Source: Cercophora sp. LCS_1 (taxonomy: Eukaryota > Ascomycota > Sordariomycetes > Sordariales > Lasiosphaeriaceae). From it: a DNA stretch of 64,000 nucleotides. A program made the translations under genes and the position numbers. The DNA lies in NCBI GenBank assembly GCA_036250225.1, contig JAPZLL010000027.1, positions 310,001 through 374,000 of the forward strand, read 5' to 3'. This document shows positions 21,788 to 31,117 of the stretch, piece after piece. Below the pieces are notes generated by a model that saw only the letters and a list, made by a program, of their open reading frames with translations, was not told the DNA's origin and searched no databases. Each line of letters opens with the position of its first letter. Positions within the stretch are counted from its first letter, which is position 1.

Positions 21788-22592
21788 TCAAGAAGACATA
21801 CTGCCACCGCTCCCGGCCTCAGAGCGTCGAGTACGTATCGGCAGACTCATATGACCGGCATATACGCCAGGTCTTGCAGGGTTCTCAGCTACCAAACGCA
21901 GAGGATCGGTGTCAAATACCTCATTCCAGGCACGAATCATCTCCGCGAGACGTCCCATTGCAGCCAGACTGGGCCTGGGGTGAGAGCGGCGCTCCAGATC
22001 ATCAAGATACTAGTCTATCAAGACAAGAAGACGCTTCTCAGCCTCGGTGATGCCCCCAGGGAACCGATTCTGTCTAGTGAGGTTGTGAGTATGTGGTTAT
22101 CTAACATAGCGTAGCAATAATAAAGTGGACAGATACTTACACTTTGCTGGGAACAAACTGTTCCTCTTCCTTTTCGGCCATCAGGGCTCGTCGTGACATC
22201 CGGCGGCGTCGCTTGGGTGCCTGTATGTTGGCCGGGACAGGCCTGCCGCTCTCCCAAAGAAGATACTCCTTCCGGGCGCTATGCAACTTGATTGCCCATG
22301 CATCTAGTAGGGCATACCGGACGTTGATACCGGTGTCTTGATGCATGCATCGGAGAACCTCGTGGGCGAATTTCGAACCGCCTCGAATGTCTTTATGCCA
22401 TATTATTGCTCTAAAGAGGACCGTGCAGTTATTGATAATAACCTCCCTCTCGGTAGAATCCGGGGATGAAAACTTTTTGCTCTCGAAAAGGCGGCGAATT
22501 CTCGAATCTCTTGGTGCTATGCCTGCCCCAGCAAATCGGAGACCAGGCAACATGAGGCCTTCCCACACCGAAAGCGGTGTGGTTTCCGACAT
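21788..22592 (-). pseudogene. Orphan-family gene interrupted by in-frame TAG (paralogue of 62492-63453)
   Basis: Exon 1 is 22141-22592 and exon 2 is 21788-22073, joined by a GTAAGT...CACTAG intron with matching phase. Twenty codons into exon 2 a TAG at 22010-22012 stops the frame, which is otherwise open for 74 more codons. As written the product is 171 aa; without the stop it would be about 246 aa. It is clearly homologous to the intact gene at 62492: shared are LPGL, an IRRL(L/F)E block, SPD, N-x-TVLFR, EKRLL(V/I)LID and, after the stop, R-x-W-x3-F-x2-DP-x2-LV. Homology on both sides of the stop shows that it breaks a once longer protein. No known domain is recognised. A basic patch PKRRRRMSRR sits near residue 130. 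It lies inside the inverted-repeat segment. Confidence 0.75.
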
Positions 22593-23191
22593 TTCCCTTT
22601 TTCGTTGTTGATGGATGGATGGCTGAGGGAAGGGAAGGGAAGCGGTGGGGGACCAGCTGATTTTTTTAAAAAAAAACTTGGACGGTCGTGCGTGCCCGCT
22701 ATAGTTGGGATGAACTTGGGCGTTAGCCCTTGGTTTCTACCAGCTTCTAGGCCCCACCACTCCCTCTAATTCTCTTTGTGGCAACGAGCTGAGGTAGCCA
22801 GCACTGTTTGGGCTTGAAGCCGGCGGATTCATCAACTGCTCTCTCCCAACCCCATTTGTCGCAAAACAGGGACGGCAGACCTGATGATCCGAGCTGCCCG
22901 CGAGTCAGAGAATCAAAGTTCCAGTTGGGTAACTGAGTTCCGTAAGGGCAATGACACACTACCCTTTCCGGTGCAAGATGGAGTCGATATCACGGAGGCG
23001 AGGGGAACACCGGACCACAGAAAACCAAATGGCCATAAAGGAGGAAGTTCCTCGCTCCTGAGGAGGTCTTCCATTGACCTTGAGCAATACCACCACATCA
23101 AGACAACCGTCAGATTGACATAGTCAAGTCGAGTCAGCAAAACAACACACACACCAGACAGTCATGTCGGACTCACAAAGAGACGAGCGTT

Positions 23192-23881
23192 ATGGAAGCC
23201 AGTCAAGAAAGTACGGGAGTAAGGCATCCGCAGCCCAAGCGTTGCCACTTGATGATCTGGAAGTGACCTGCTAATTGTCGATATTTCTTTCCAGGTCTCG
23301 ACAATATGCCCGAGTACAAATTCCAAAGGAGGGAGAGAGCCACGAGGCCGACGAGACTCTCAAAGACGGCATCAGAAACTCCCGGAGAAGAAGACACTCC
23401 GCCTCTTACCTATGGGGAATCCTCAAGCTCAAGTTTCTCCCGCTTCGAATCACAGTATTCCGAGGCCCAATCATCAGCCGGGCAGACTAGATTCCCTTCG
23501 CGCTCGAGCTCGCCAGCCGCAAGCAGGCCTTTCTCTTTCTGCGAGGAAATCTTTCAAAGCGAACAAAGCCAATCACGAGCTCTCTCTCGAGGCCCAGCTT
23601 TGCGAGTCGATGCAAACTTTGAGTCGCGCTCACGGTCTTCCTACCAAGTCTCACCACTCTCAAGTCTCCCAGAGGGCTGGGTGTCTAGTGCAGTGTCAGA
23701 CTTGAGCCCTATACAACCGTCGACAACCGAAGTAGCCAACAGGTTTGAGGGGCTGTCGCTGAGGGAAGACGCAAGACGATGGAGAGCGGAAAACACTTTG
23801 AGAGTTGCGGGGAGTCCATATGGAAAAGGGGCTTTGGAGAATGGGCGCAATTCTTCCAAGTGTTGGGTAGACTACCTATGA
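23192..23881 (+). CDS. Ser-rich orphan protein inside the inverted-repeat segment
   Basis: Two exons: 23192-23210 and 23295-23881, 201 aa, starting MEASQE-SLDNMPEYKFQRR. The donor is GTACGG and the acceptor TTTCCAG. An alternative ATG at 23164 uses the same intron but enters a shorter frame ending at 23490, so I prefer 23192. The protein is disordered, with SSSSSFSRFES and many Ser/Arg/Gln, and a more regular C-terminal part VANRFEGLSLREDARRWRAE. I recognise no domain. It is divergent from the amber-interrupted orphan gene. Confidence 0.5.
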
Positions 23882-24392
23882 CTACCTTCACTATGTTGAA
23901 CCAGACGCTCGGTAGTGCGGATATGACGGACTAAGTTTCTTGCTGTCTGCTCCAACTTGATGCGCAGCGGGCGGTGCGAGAAGGGGGAGCACGGCATGGC
24001 CAGAGCAAGCAAATATGAACAGGGGAAGGGACCGAGCGGGTTTATGCCACCAATAGTCGTGATTTTGTATCGCATCTGCCACTCTTGTACAAGACCCAGA
24101 TGCGTGCGGTCCAATTGCATTTTAGCAATTTATTCCTTTTATTCATCTACTCCTTGAAATTAATACGCCTTGAAATGATAACTGTACCGATATTGGATTG
24201 TAAAGAGGGGATATGGCAAAGCAGTCCAAGGATACGCCCAGCTGCTCAAGGACGAGGGGGAGGGAGAAGCCGCAGAAATTTTCATTCCCAGCTGTAGTGC
24301 TTTGGCAATTTTATCAAGTCTATTCAGGTGATACCCCGAGGTGTGCCAGGGTATTGGACAAAAAACAGGGGGGAAAAAAAGAGGGTGGGGCT

Positions 24393-24475
24393 GGAAGTGA
24401 ACGTGATCCGTCCTGGGCTTTGCTCAGACAGGGGCGGCGCTCACTTCCATTGAGCCAACTGAGTCTCGACTCGTT
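24393..24475 (-). repeat. tRNA-like unit, copy 3 (inner right)
   Basis: Same unit as copy 2 on the opposite strand; read on the minus strand it has the TTGGCTCAATGG A-box-like block and a GTTCACTTCC B-box-like end. Confidence 0.6.
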
Positions 24476-24595
24476 GGAAAAAGCGTCGCTCTATCTGCCA
24501 TACAAACATCGGATCACACCCTGAGGCGTCTTCAGGTAGCAGGCGACAGGCAAAAAAGTAAACAATCAAAAAAAAATCAAAAAAAGGGGGGGTTG

Positions 24596-24678
24596 GGAAC
24601 TGAACGTGATCCGTCCTGGGCTTTGCTCAGACAGGGGCGGCGCTCATCCCATTGAGCCAACTGAGTCTCGGCTCGTTG
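24596..24678 (-). repeat. tRNA-like unit, copy 4 (outer right)
   Basis: Same unit as copy 1 on the opposite strand, with the identical AATGGGATGAGC D-arm and GTTCAGTTCC B-box-like block. Confidence 0.6.
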
Positions 24679-24966
24679 AATGACTGCTACTGGAGATTGT
24701 CTTTTATACCCTAACCGTCACCGCCTCCACGCCGAGTACCTGTTCCAGACGCTCCCAGCCTCGTGCCCCCCACCAACTCACACCGAGGAACCCGCTCATC
24801 AGGGGAAAAGGCCGGCTCTGGTGAAGGACGTCCCTCGCCCCAATAATCCGAATGGTCCTGGTTCCGTTGCCAACTCGCGGTCAAAGTATTCAGCGATCTG
24901 GAAGATATCAGCAGTAGTAATACCAGGTTTGAGCCTGACTGACAAGTGCCGTCTTGCAACGGGGTG

Positions 24967-25581
24967 TTACAGCGCTGCTTCCGACGTCCTCTCTAGCATC
25001 AACGGGTAATGTGATATTGTCTTTGGTCTAGCACGGCGCTCCGGCACTGCCTCAGAGCCTCCCACGCGTCTTTCGGGGGCTTGGTATGGGTGACGGTTGA
25101 GATGCTCGCCGGGCTGGGCATCTGGGCGGGAGTAGTGATAGTACCCGGATAGATCTAGGCCGTTGACTATGAACTTTGTTGGGGTGGGTGTATGGGGTGG
25201 CGGGCGGGCGTTGGGTGTGGTGATGGCGTTTCGTTGATTTTGATGGGGGTTTGTCGTCTCTCGCTGGAACTGCCTTGCCGAGGAATTTGGGCGAGGACTT
25301 GGCTCAACGTTAAGAATCTGAGCGTGTTGTTCTCGAACCGATGGTTCTTGCGCGGTCACGATCCTTGGACGCCCGGTTTTTACCTGCCGGAAAAAGATGT
25401 GCTCGTCGTCGTGGGTTCTTGTGTAGGTCAGGTATCTTGCTGCGTCGCTTATTGTAGGTGCTGTCTGCCGCTGGAAGCTGAATACGGTTAAGTGACGATG
25501 TAAGGGTTGATTTCGCTTCGTGGATCGACTTTGAACCTGATTCTGCGAGTTTGTGTCCAGAGGATCATGGCCAAGCAACAT
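24967..25581 (-). CDS. Hypothetical 204-aa open frame
   Basis: Open frame rich in Arg, Gln, Pro, Thr and His, without a recognised domain, signal peptide or membrane segment. Some pieces (ISDAARYLTYTRTHDDEHIFF, shortened here in meaning to a mixed helical segment; TKFIVNGLDLSGYYHYSR) look less random than usual shadows. It lies between the inverted-repeat segment and the membrane-protein gene, convergent with nothing obvious. It may be a lineage-specific gene or chance; there is no splice or homology support. Confidence 0.25.
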   Translation of the reverse strand: MLLGHDPLDTNSQNQVQSRSTKRNQPLHRHLTVFSFQRQTAPTISDAARYLTYTRTHDDEHIFFRQVKTGRPRIVTAQEPSVREQHAQILNVEPSPRPNSSARQFQRETTNPHQNQRNAITTPNARPPPHTPTPTKFIVNGLDLSGYYHYSRPDAQPGEHLNRHPYQAPERRVGGSEAVPERRARPKTISHYPLMLERTSEAAL

Positions 25582-25818
25582 TTAGTAACACTTCCCTGCG
25601 ACAATCCATTCCCAGCTGGCTTTACGGCCAAGTCAGCTTGCGATGGACTCCTTATGACGCCCCAACGACACAGGATGCTCCATAGCCTGCCCAAACAACC
25701 CTCATACGTTCCATGTTTAGCAGTATCGCCAGTCTGCCGCGCGCCGTTTCGTTGCCCCAACCAAGATGGGATCACAACAAACGACCATACGAGACTCGGT
25801 CTCCTAGACAAATCCCCA

Positions 25819-27567
25819 TCACCGATAAGCCCACCTCCCATCCCTTCCCAAAAGCGGATACTCCACCGTCCTCCCTGGGGACGCCCCATACCCTTCACAA
25901 TCCCCCGGGCTCCCCATCGCAGGCTCAGGCAACACCAAAACCTCCACGCTCGGCCCCTTCCGCTCCATTTCCCTCTCATCTTCTCCCCCATGAACAGCCC
26001 GATACCTCTCCATCTTCTCCTCCTCACTCGGTCTAAACACGCCCCCGCCCGCCTTCATAACCCTGTGCATCGCCACAAAACACACAATCTGCAACCCGAG
26101 ACACACGCCCACCATGGCGGGGTACAACCGATGCAGATTATGCTCCCGTTCCGTCGCGGGATCGAGATCGATAAATGCTCGCGAATATCCCCGGGAGTAC
26201 ACCCCGCTCCAGCACCAGCACGTGTTGAAAATACCGATGGAAGAGAGGATGATCACCACTAGGCAGGTTAACCCGATGATGGTGTCTTTGAGGATGGTGA
26301 GGTACCATGCCCAACGACCGCGGAGAAGTTTGCAGATAATGTATGTGAGCAGGGGAGAGAGAAGCAGAGTCGCAGTGAGGGAGATGACCCAGAGGGTGCG
26401 GCAGCCTAGGCCGATGGTGGGGGTGTACCAGATTATCGTAAAGGCTGACGCCGAGGCTACGAGGATGGGTGTCGTGGACAGGAACAAGAGATGAAGGGGT
26501 GAGCGATCGGTGGGCGAGATGGACGGGAGGCGTTTGCGCGGGCGGTAGGAGTAGACACTTCCGTTCCAGGGTTGGGCTTTGATGAAGTCTGCCAGCGTTG
26601 GGGTAGATTTGCTCTGGGAGAGCAGGTGCGGGCTGCAGGGGAAGTGGTGCAAGTCCCGATGGCGACCCTTGATGGTGCGCGTGTATCGCTCCATGATGCG
26701 GAGACAGGTTCGGCGGGATGTGAAGCCGGAAAGGGTGTTGCTCAGCAGGACGGTTGTCACTAGCCAGGACAAAAACATGGCCGTGCCGATGCGGCCTCCC
26801 GGCTGGCTGGTTTGGATCCCACCGATTTCGGGCACCAGAGCGGCGAGCACGGCCCAGAGGTAGTTGATTATCACCAACCCTGTGCGTAGGCCCTCGTTGG
26901 AACGACTGTCGATTAGCTCGTCGGCTGTTTCGAGGAGGATGTAATCCAGATCGTCTTTGGATAACCGAGCGCCATTTTCGCTCACGATGGCGTTGAATTC
27001 CTGCTGTACAGTCACCATGTCCCCCGTCAGCTCCTCAAACGCCGAGAGCATGGCTGCGAGGGCTTTGGCAGTGGAAAGCCGGTCTGGTCCTGGCGGTGTG
27101 AAACGTAGCGCGAGCGCGTAGAACCGGTTCCAGACTTCGGCTTTGGTGAGGAGGGCCCAGGTTGAGTCGATTGGGTCGCCGATGAAGTGGAGGATAACGA
27201 GGAGGCGATTGAGATGGCCGACGCGCGGAAGATGGACGTTGCCGATCAAGAGGAGGGCAGGGACCAGCCAGGTTAATAGGCGCGGCCACATGTCGCTGTA
27301 CAGGTCAAAGTCGGGATTGGGGCAGTTTGATTTGCATCCTTGGATTGTCAGCCAAATGTTGTCGGGCTCTGACATAAAGGTGGTGCCGTTGAAGTAGAAA
27401 ATTGGGTCGTTTCGTGAGAGGGTTTTGTTGTCGAGACGGGCTTGGAGCGTTGCTTTGCAAGTTGTCAAGTCCACTGCGTTTGTTGCTCTTGCTAGGACCA
27501 GCAGAGCCGTTGTGGTCTGCAGCATGTCCGGAGGCTTCATTTTATCAGATTGAAAGCGAGAGTTCAA
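25819..27567 (-). CDS. Fungal multi-pass membrane protein of unknown function
   Basis: Single-exon frame of 582 aa; the real start may be the ATG at 27540, which gives a clean signal peptide (MLQTTTALLVLARATNA). An extracellular-looking N-terminal part with Cys residues follows (DLTTCKATLQ ... IQGCKSNCPNPDF). About seven hydrophobic segments are visible: LLTWLVPALLLIGNVHL, GLVIINYLWAVLAALVP, MFLSWLVTTVLLSNTL, LLFLSTTPILVASASAF, LWVISLTATLLLSPLLTYII, IIGLTCLVVIILSSIGIF and MVGVCLGLQIVCFVAM. Between segments 1 and 2 is a long soluble loop. The tail is Glu/Arg-rich and cytosolic. Signal peptide plus seven segments resembles receptor-like fungal membrane proteins, but no known family motif is visible. 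Confidence 0.7.
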   Translation of the reverse strand: MNSRFQSDKMKPPDMLQTTTALLVLARATNAVDLTTCKATLQARLDNKTLSRNDPIFYFNGTTFMSEPDNIWLTIQGCKSNCPNPDFDLYSDMWPRLLTWLVPALLLIGNVHLPRVGHLNRLLVILHFIGDPIDSTWALLTKAEVWNRFYALALRFTPPGPDRLSTAKALAAMLSAFEELTGDMVTVQQEFNAIVSENGARLSKDDLDYILLETADELIDSRSNEGLRTGLVIINYLWAVLAALVPEIGGIQTSQPGGRIGTAMFLSWLVTTVLLSNTLSGFTSRRTCLRIMERYTRTIKGRHRDLHHFPCSPHLLSQSKSTPTLADFIKAQPWNGSVYSYRPRKRLPSISPTDRSPLHLLFLSTTPILVASASAFTIIWYTPTIGLGCRTLWVISLTATLLLSPLLTYIICKLLRGRWAWYLTILKDTIIGLTCLVVIILSSIGIFNTCWCWSGVYSRGYSRAFIDLDPATEREHNLHRLYPAMVGVCLGLQIVCFVAMHRVMKAGGGVFRPSEEEKMERYRAVHGGEDEREMERKGPSVEVLVLPEPAMGSPGDCEGYGASPGRTVEYPLLGRDGRWAYR

Positions 27568-29340
27568 AGGGGGTTTGGGTAAGTATCCATACGTAGTGCA
27601 TCAGAGGTTGACGAAGGGACAGCCCAATATGTACCCACGGGATCCTTGTCTTGAGCCATGACGGTTCAGGGTAGTAGAAGCGAGCCCAAAATATCTCCTC
27701 ACGAGACGCCCCGTATCCAGGCGCCCGGAAAGGAGGCTAGGACGCAATGGTTGCGGCTCAAGGCACTCTCACCTCTCCCTGTAGGTGGTACCAAAAAGGG
27801 GGTATACACAAACTTACGCCATGGTCCTGGGTGATTTTGAAAGCCCAACAATTGCTGTTGTTTCTTGCCGCGGACCACATTGTCCCAAGTCTTGATGGGA
27901 TCTCGTGACTGCAGAAAGCAATAGAACACCAATCGGAATGGTCTTTATGTACCTATGCTCGTTGACTTGGGTACGCCCTTTTCTGTCGCAAACTTGCCAG
28001 TGACGTCCACGGGTGACAGTCCAAAGCCTCAGCCCATGCCCGTCATTGCGACATTTGAGCCCGAGTCTCTGGAAAACGATGACCGTGTTACCCACCCCTG
28101 GCGCAGGTCTCCAATCCAGCATCGCTAAGCTTTATTTCCCCGGATTGTTGTGGTTGACCAATCCCTGCGCAGTCGCGTCCACACGTGTGTGGGGAGCGCA
28201 TCCGCATTGGACGCCGATACAGCCGGGAGGGTCAATGCTGCAGCCGCACGCAACGGTGAGGCGTCCCCAGCGCCACGTTTCTTCCAAGCCTGTTGCTCAA
28301 TCGATGTGGAGGGAGCCTCAGCTCGGTGGTCCAAGTTGGTAACACGGGGTGCAATGGGGCCCTCCCGTTCTTGAAAAGTGTGGGCGGGTACACACTGACA
28401 CATGAAGTAGTGTGCCTTGGGTGCCCCAGCTCGGTCGATAAATCGAGCTAATTCTTCGTCCGATGCCGCGCTGGTTTCCCGCTTCCGTCACTAAACTTAT
28501 CCGGTGTCATTGATCGGGTTTTTACCGAACCTGAAGAGTCACCCCGACGGGTCCCTGGCGTGAAGGCGTTGCGTGCGTCAAGAATACTGCTGGAAAGCCT
28601 GGAGAAGGCTGTGGACGACTTCAAGGGGTTGGTGCCCGTTGTGTATCTCGGGGTTTGCCATGACGGACCCTGGTGCAGGTCGCGTCGTGTTCATCAAAAA
28701 TGGCGAGTGCGTCTACAGTCGCTCGCGATGGAGGAACGCGGGGCTGACAACTCTCGCTGGTCGTTCTTGCCTCCAAAATTTTGTCTGGTGCCCCATCAGT
28801 TGCCTGGTGATGAGCCAAACCCCGCACAGCTTTCGAAGAGAAATCCACGCCCTCAAACTGCTACGTTTGAAAAGTCGAAATCCTGATCGTCGGGTCGACA
28901 TGTCGGGCTGAGGTTGTTGGCGCTGTGTTAGCATCCGTCCCCTTGACATGATTCGCTACACCGAAGTTGTCAACAGCGTCGTTATCTCCATCTCGACGAC
29001 GCTCGCCATCTACGAGAAGTCTTGCCAAGCTTTACTCTCGCGACCAATGCTTCCGCCTCAGGTTTTCCAGTATCTGCTCGACATCCCAAGCTGCCCGCTT
29101 TTTGGCGATCGGGACGTTGCCTCCAAGCTGGAGAAGCAGCTCGGGTCCGACGACGAGTACGAAACATACCTGCGGGCGCTTAGGATGCCCAATCAGAAAA
29201 ACTGGAAGCTGAAAAAGCAGGTTAAGTTTGGTCCAAGTTTCGCTGTTTTGAGAATTCAGGCGCGCTACATGCCTGCTCTTTGGCTCTGTCGCTATGCTGA
29301 CGTATGATTACACGGTTTTGTAGCAACACCAAGTTGCCCA
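27568..29340. other. Intergenic 1.8 kb with a possible gene fragment
   Basis: A plus-strand frame at 28948-29307 (about 119 codons) reads like coding sequence: helical, with STTLAIYEKSCQALLSR, LLDIPSCPLFGDRDV and ASKLEKQLGSDDEYETYL. A second frame at 28560-28886 contains SRILLESLEKAVDDFKGLVP. The two are separated by stops and do not join by obvious introns. I see no domain; this may be a relic of an accessory gene. The remainder shows nothing. Confidence 0.35.
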
Positions 29341-30621
29341 TCACGCCCCTTTGTTCGGGTAGTGCGCCGCCACCCACTCAGGTACCACCCTCTTCAGAAA
29401 CCGCATAAACTTCCAGAACCCCACGGCATATTCGACATTACCTGCTGGGTCCGTCATCCTCTCGGGAAAGCCGATGCCTGCGCCGTACAAGCCTGGTTGA
29501 AGCATGAACTGCCCCGTCTCGTGGTTGAAATCGAGCGACCCACGAGGCAATTGACGTGGCGTAAATCCAATCGCCTGTACGATGAGCTGGTCCCTTTTAG
29601 TGGCTTCGACCAGTAGCGAATCAACACCGTGACTGGGTTGGCTGAGGTCGACCACTTTTGTGATGACCCGGGATGCATCGCTGCTCTCGACCTTGTCGCC
29701 ATCGAGGTACTCGCGGGCGAAATCGGCCGCTTCACCTTTCAACCCCGTGTTGTCGTACAAAATCCACCCATCCTGCTGAACAGCATATTTGAGCTTGCGC
29801 GACCGTGTGGCCCATTTGACCGTCAGCTTTGGGTGTGTTGTCCACGCCAAGTTACACAAGTTTTTGAGAACCAAAATGGCGGTGTGGGAGCCTCCGATGA
29901 CGAGGACCTCCTTGGGCTTGTCAGGGTTGATGTTACTCGCGAGATATTTGGGACTCAGGGCTCGACTGATCGGAAGCACATGTGCGCCCCTAACGCCGGG
30001 GAGATAGTTGGGCTTGGCACCGATGCAGTAAACAACCAAGGGGGACGAGATCTGAGCGCTGACTCCAGTGGTGCTAGGTCCCCGTGCAGCGACGTCGAGC
30101 TGCCACTGTGAACTCTCTTTCAGCCAGCGAGCACCGGTGACAAAGCCTGGGGTAGCCTCTATTCGCTCATGGCTCGTCAAGCCGTTGGTCAGGTAACGGA
30201 GCATGTTGCCGGCCAGCCCGAGAGAGCATGTCTTTTCCTGATCGAGCGCTTCAATGGCTCTCACGGGGTTTGGCTCGGGCGAGGCGTCGCATATTTGGCG
30301 AAAGGGCTCGAGGGCTCGGGCGTATTGCAGGAACAGCGCGGCCTTGGTGTTGCTGGGTACTTCTCCGTAGCGCCGAATGTCTCCCGCACTGAACCCGGTG
30401 CTGTCGACCCACGCTATCTTGCCTGCATCTGCCGGGAGGTGTTCCAGGAGATTTCCGACTGCAGCAATGCCGGCCGGTCCGGCGCCGACGACGACGGCAG
30501 CGTGGTGGCGTCGAAGGGCTACCCAAAGCGCGGCATGTTGTCTCGCATTCCAAGCCTGCGTTCTTGGTCGAGTACAGGCACGTCTGAGTAGGCCACCACC
30601 TGTTTGCGTGGAAGGAGGCAT
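29341..30621 (-). CDS. FAD-dependent pyridine-nucleotide oxidoreductase
   Basis: Single exon. The frame is open to 30768 (475 aa), but I prefer the ATG at 30619-30621 (426 aa). The FAD-binding motif VVVGAGPAGIAAVGNLLEHL lies about 40 residues in, and a second Rossmann motif VLVIGGSHTAILVLKNLC in the middle binds NAD(P)H. LVVYCIGAKPNYLPGV and QAIGFTPRQLP mark the conserved region near the flavin. The residues before the first Rossmann motif are Arg/Ala-rich (LLRRACTRPRTQAWNAR) and could be a mitochondrial targeting sequence. The family includes amine- and sulfur-oxidising and ferredoxin-reductase-like enzymes; no substrate can be assigned. Confidence 0.85.
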   Translation of the reverse strand: MPPSTQTGGGLLRRACTRPRTQAWNARQHAALWVALRRHHAAVVVGAGPAGIAAVGNLLEHLPADAGKIAWVDSTGFSAGDIRRYGEVPSNTKAALFLQYARALEPFRQICDASPEPNPVRAIEALDQEKTCSLGLAGNMLRYLTNGLTSHERIEATPGFVTGARWLKESSQWQLDVAARGPSTTGVSAQISSPLVVYCIGAKPNYLPGVRGAHVLPISRALSPKYLASNINPDKPKEVLVIGGSHTAILVLKNLCNLAWTTHPKLTVKWATRSRKLKYAVQQDGWILYDNTGLKGEAADFAREYLDGDKVESSDASRVITKVVDLSQPSHGVDSLLVEATKRDQLIVQAIGFTPRQLPRGSLDFNHETGQFMLQPGLYGAGIGFPERMTDPAGNVEYAVGFWKFMRFLKRVVPEWVAAHYPNKGA

Positions 30622-31117
30622 GTTGTGTTGAGCTGAGGTTGCAGTTGGCCTCCTCGAAGGCGATGCTGCGGTCGAGAATTTTTTTCGGCGTGTTTCGCGT
30701 TGTGGCGCGCTGAGCGGTGAGACTGTTCCGGCCAGGGGTTCGTTCAGATAGGCGATGAGCTCTGTCACGACAGGTCAACAACTCGCAATTCAAATGACAC
30801 TCAGCTTTTTATACAGAAATGGAAAATGGCTCGAATTGATGAGTCTGCTGACCGAACAAGCCCTCGATGTCGTGATCGGTGCTAACTATTCCTGGCCGAT
30901 ATTACTGGTGTTTCCTTGTTCTTGGAGACCCACGTCGAACTTCGGCTTCCGGTTCGCTGCCCCACTCTTTTGTGCGATGACACATCGAATTGCCACGCCG
31001 TCCCCTTCAACATTATCATTACACTCTCCGCCCGAACCACCGTCACTTCTCAGACCTCAACCACCAAAAACGCGCAATCTGTCGGCCATTCAGTGACTAA
31101 AAGCCGCTTCTCACACA
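30622..31117. other. Intergenic, about 500 bp
   Basis: Promoter side of the oxidoreductase gene. Short open frames only; nothing else is supported. Confidence 0.5.

Larger units (their letters stand above)
20988..24680. mobile_element. 3.7-kb segment bounded by 290-bp inverted repeats
   Basis: The segment begins and ends with near-identical inverted arms (20988-21277 and 24390-24680). They differ at only a handful of bases, mostly homopolymer lengths. Each arm contains two tRNA-like units in direct orientation, separated by about 118 bp. The interior carries two genes, an amber-interrupted orphan (21788-22592) and a Ser-rich orphan (23192-23881); no transposase, reverse transcriptase or recombinase is recognisable. 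No target-site duplication is obvious at the outer edges (CCCTTTC before, TGACTGC after). It may be a non-autonomous foldback-type element, or two SINE-like insertions in opposite orientation. Near-identity of the arms suggests recent origin or gene conversion. Confidence 0.6.
24390..24680 (-). repeat. Right arm of inverted repeat
   Basis: Reverse complement of the left arm, ending CGGCTCGTTGAA at 24680. It includes the poly-A/poly-G tract at about 24567-24592 that mirrors the poly-C/poly-T tract of the left arm. Confidence 0.93.

Noticed and set aside
20988..24680. Classic DNA transposon with terminal inverted repeats
   Set aside because: No transposase, no clear target-site duplication, and arms made of paired tRNA-like units; kept as an unclassified element.
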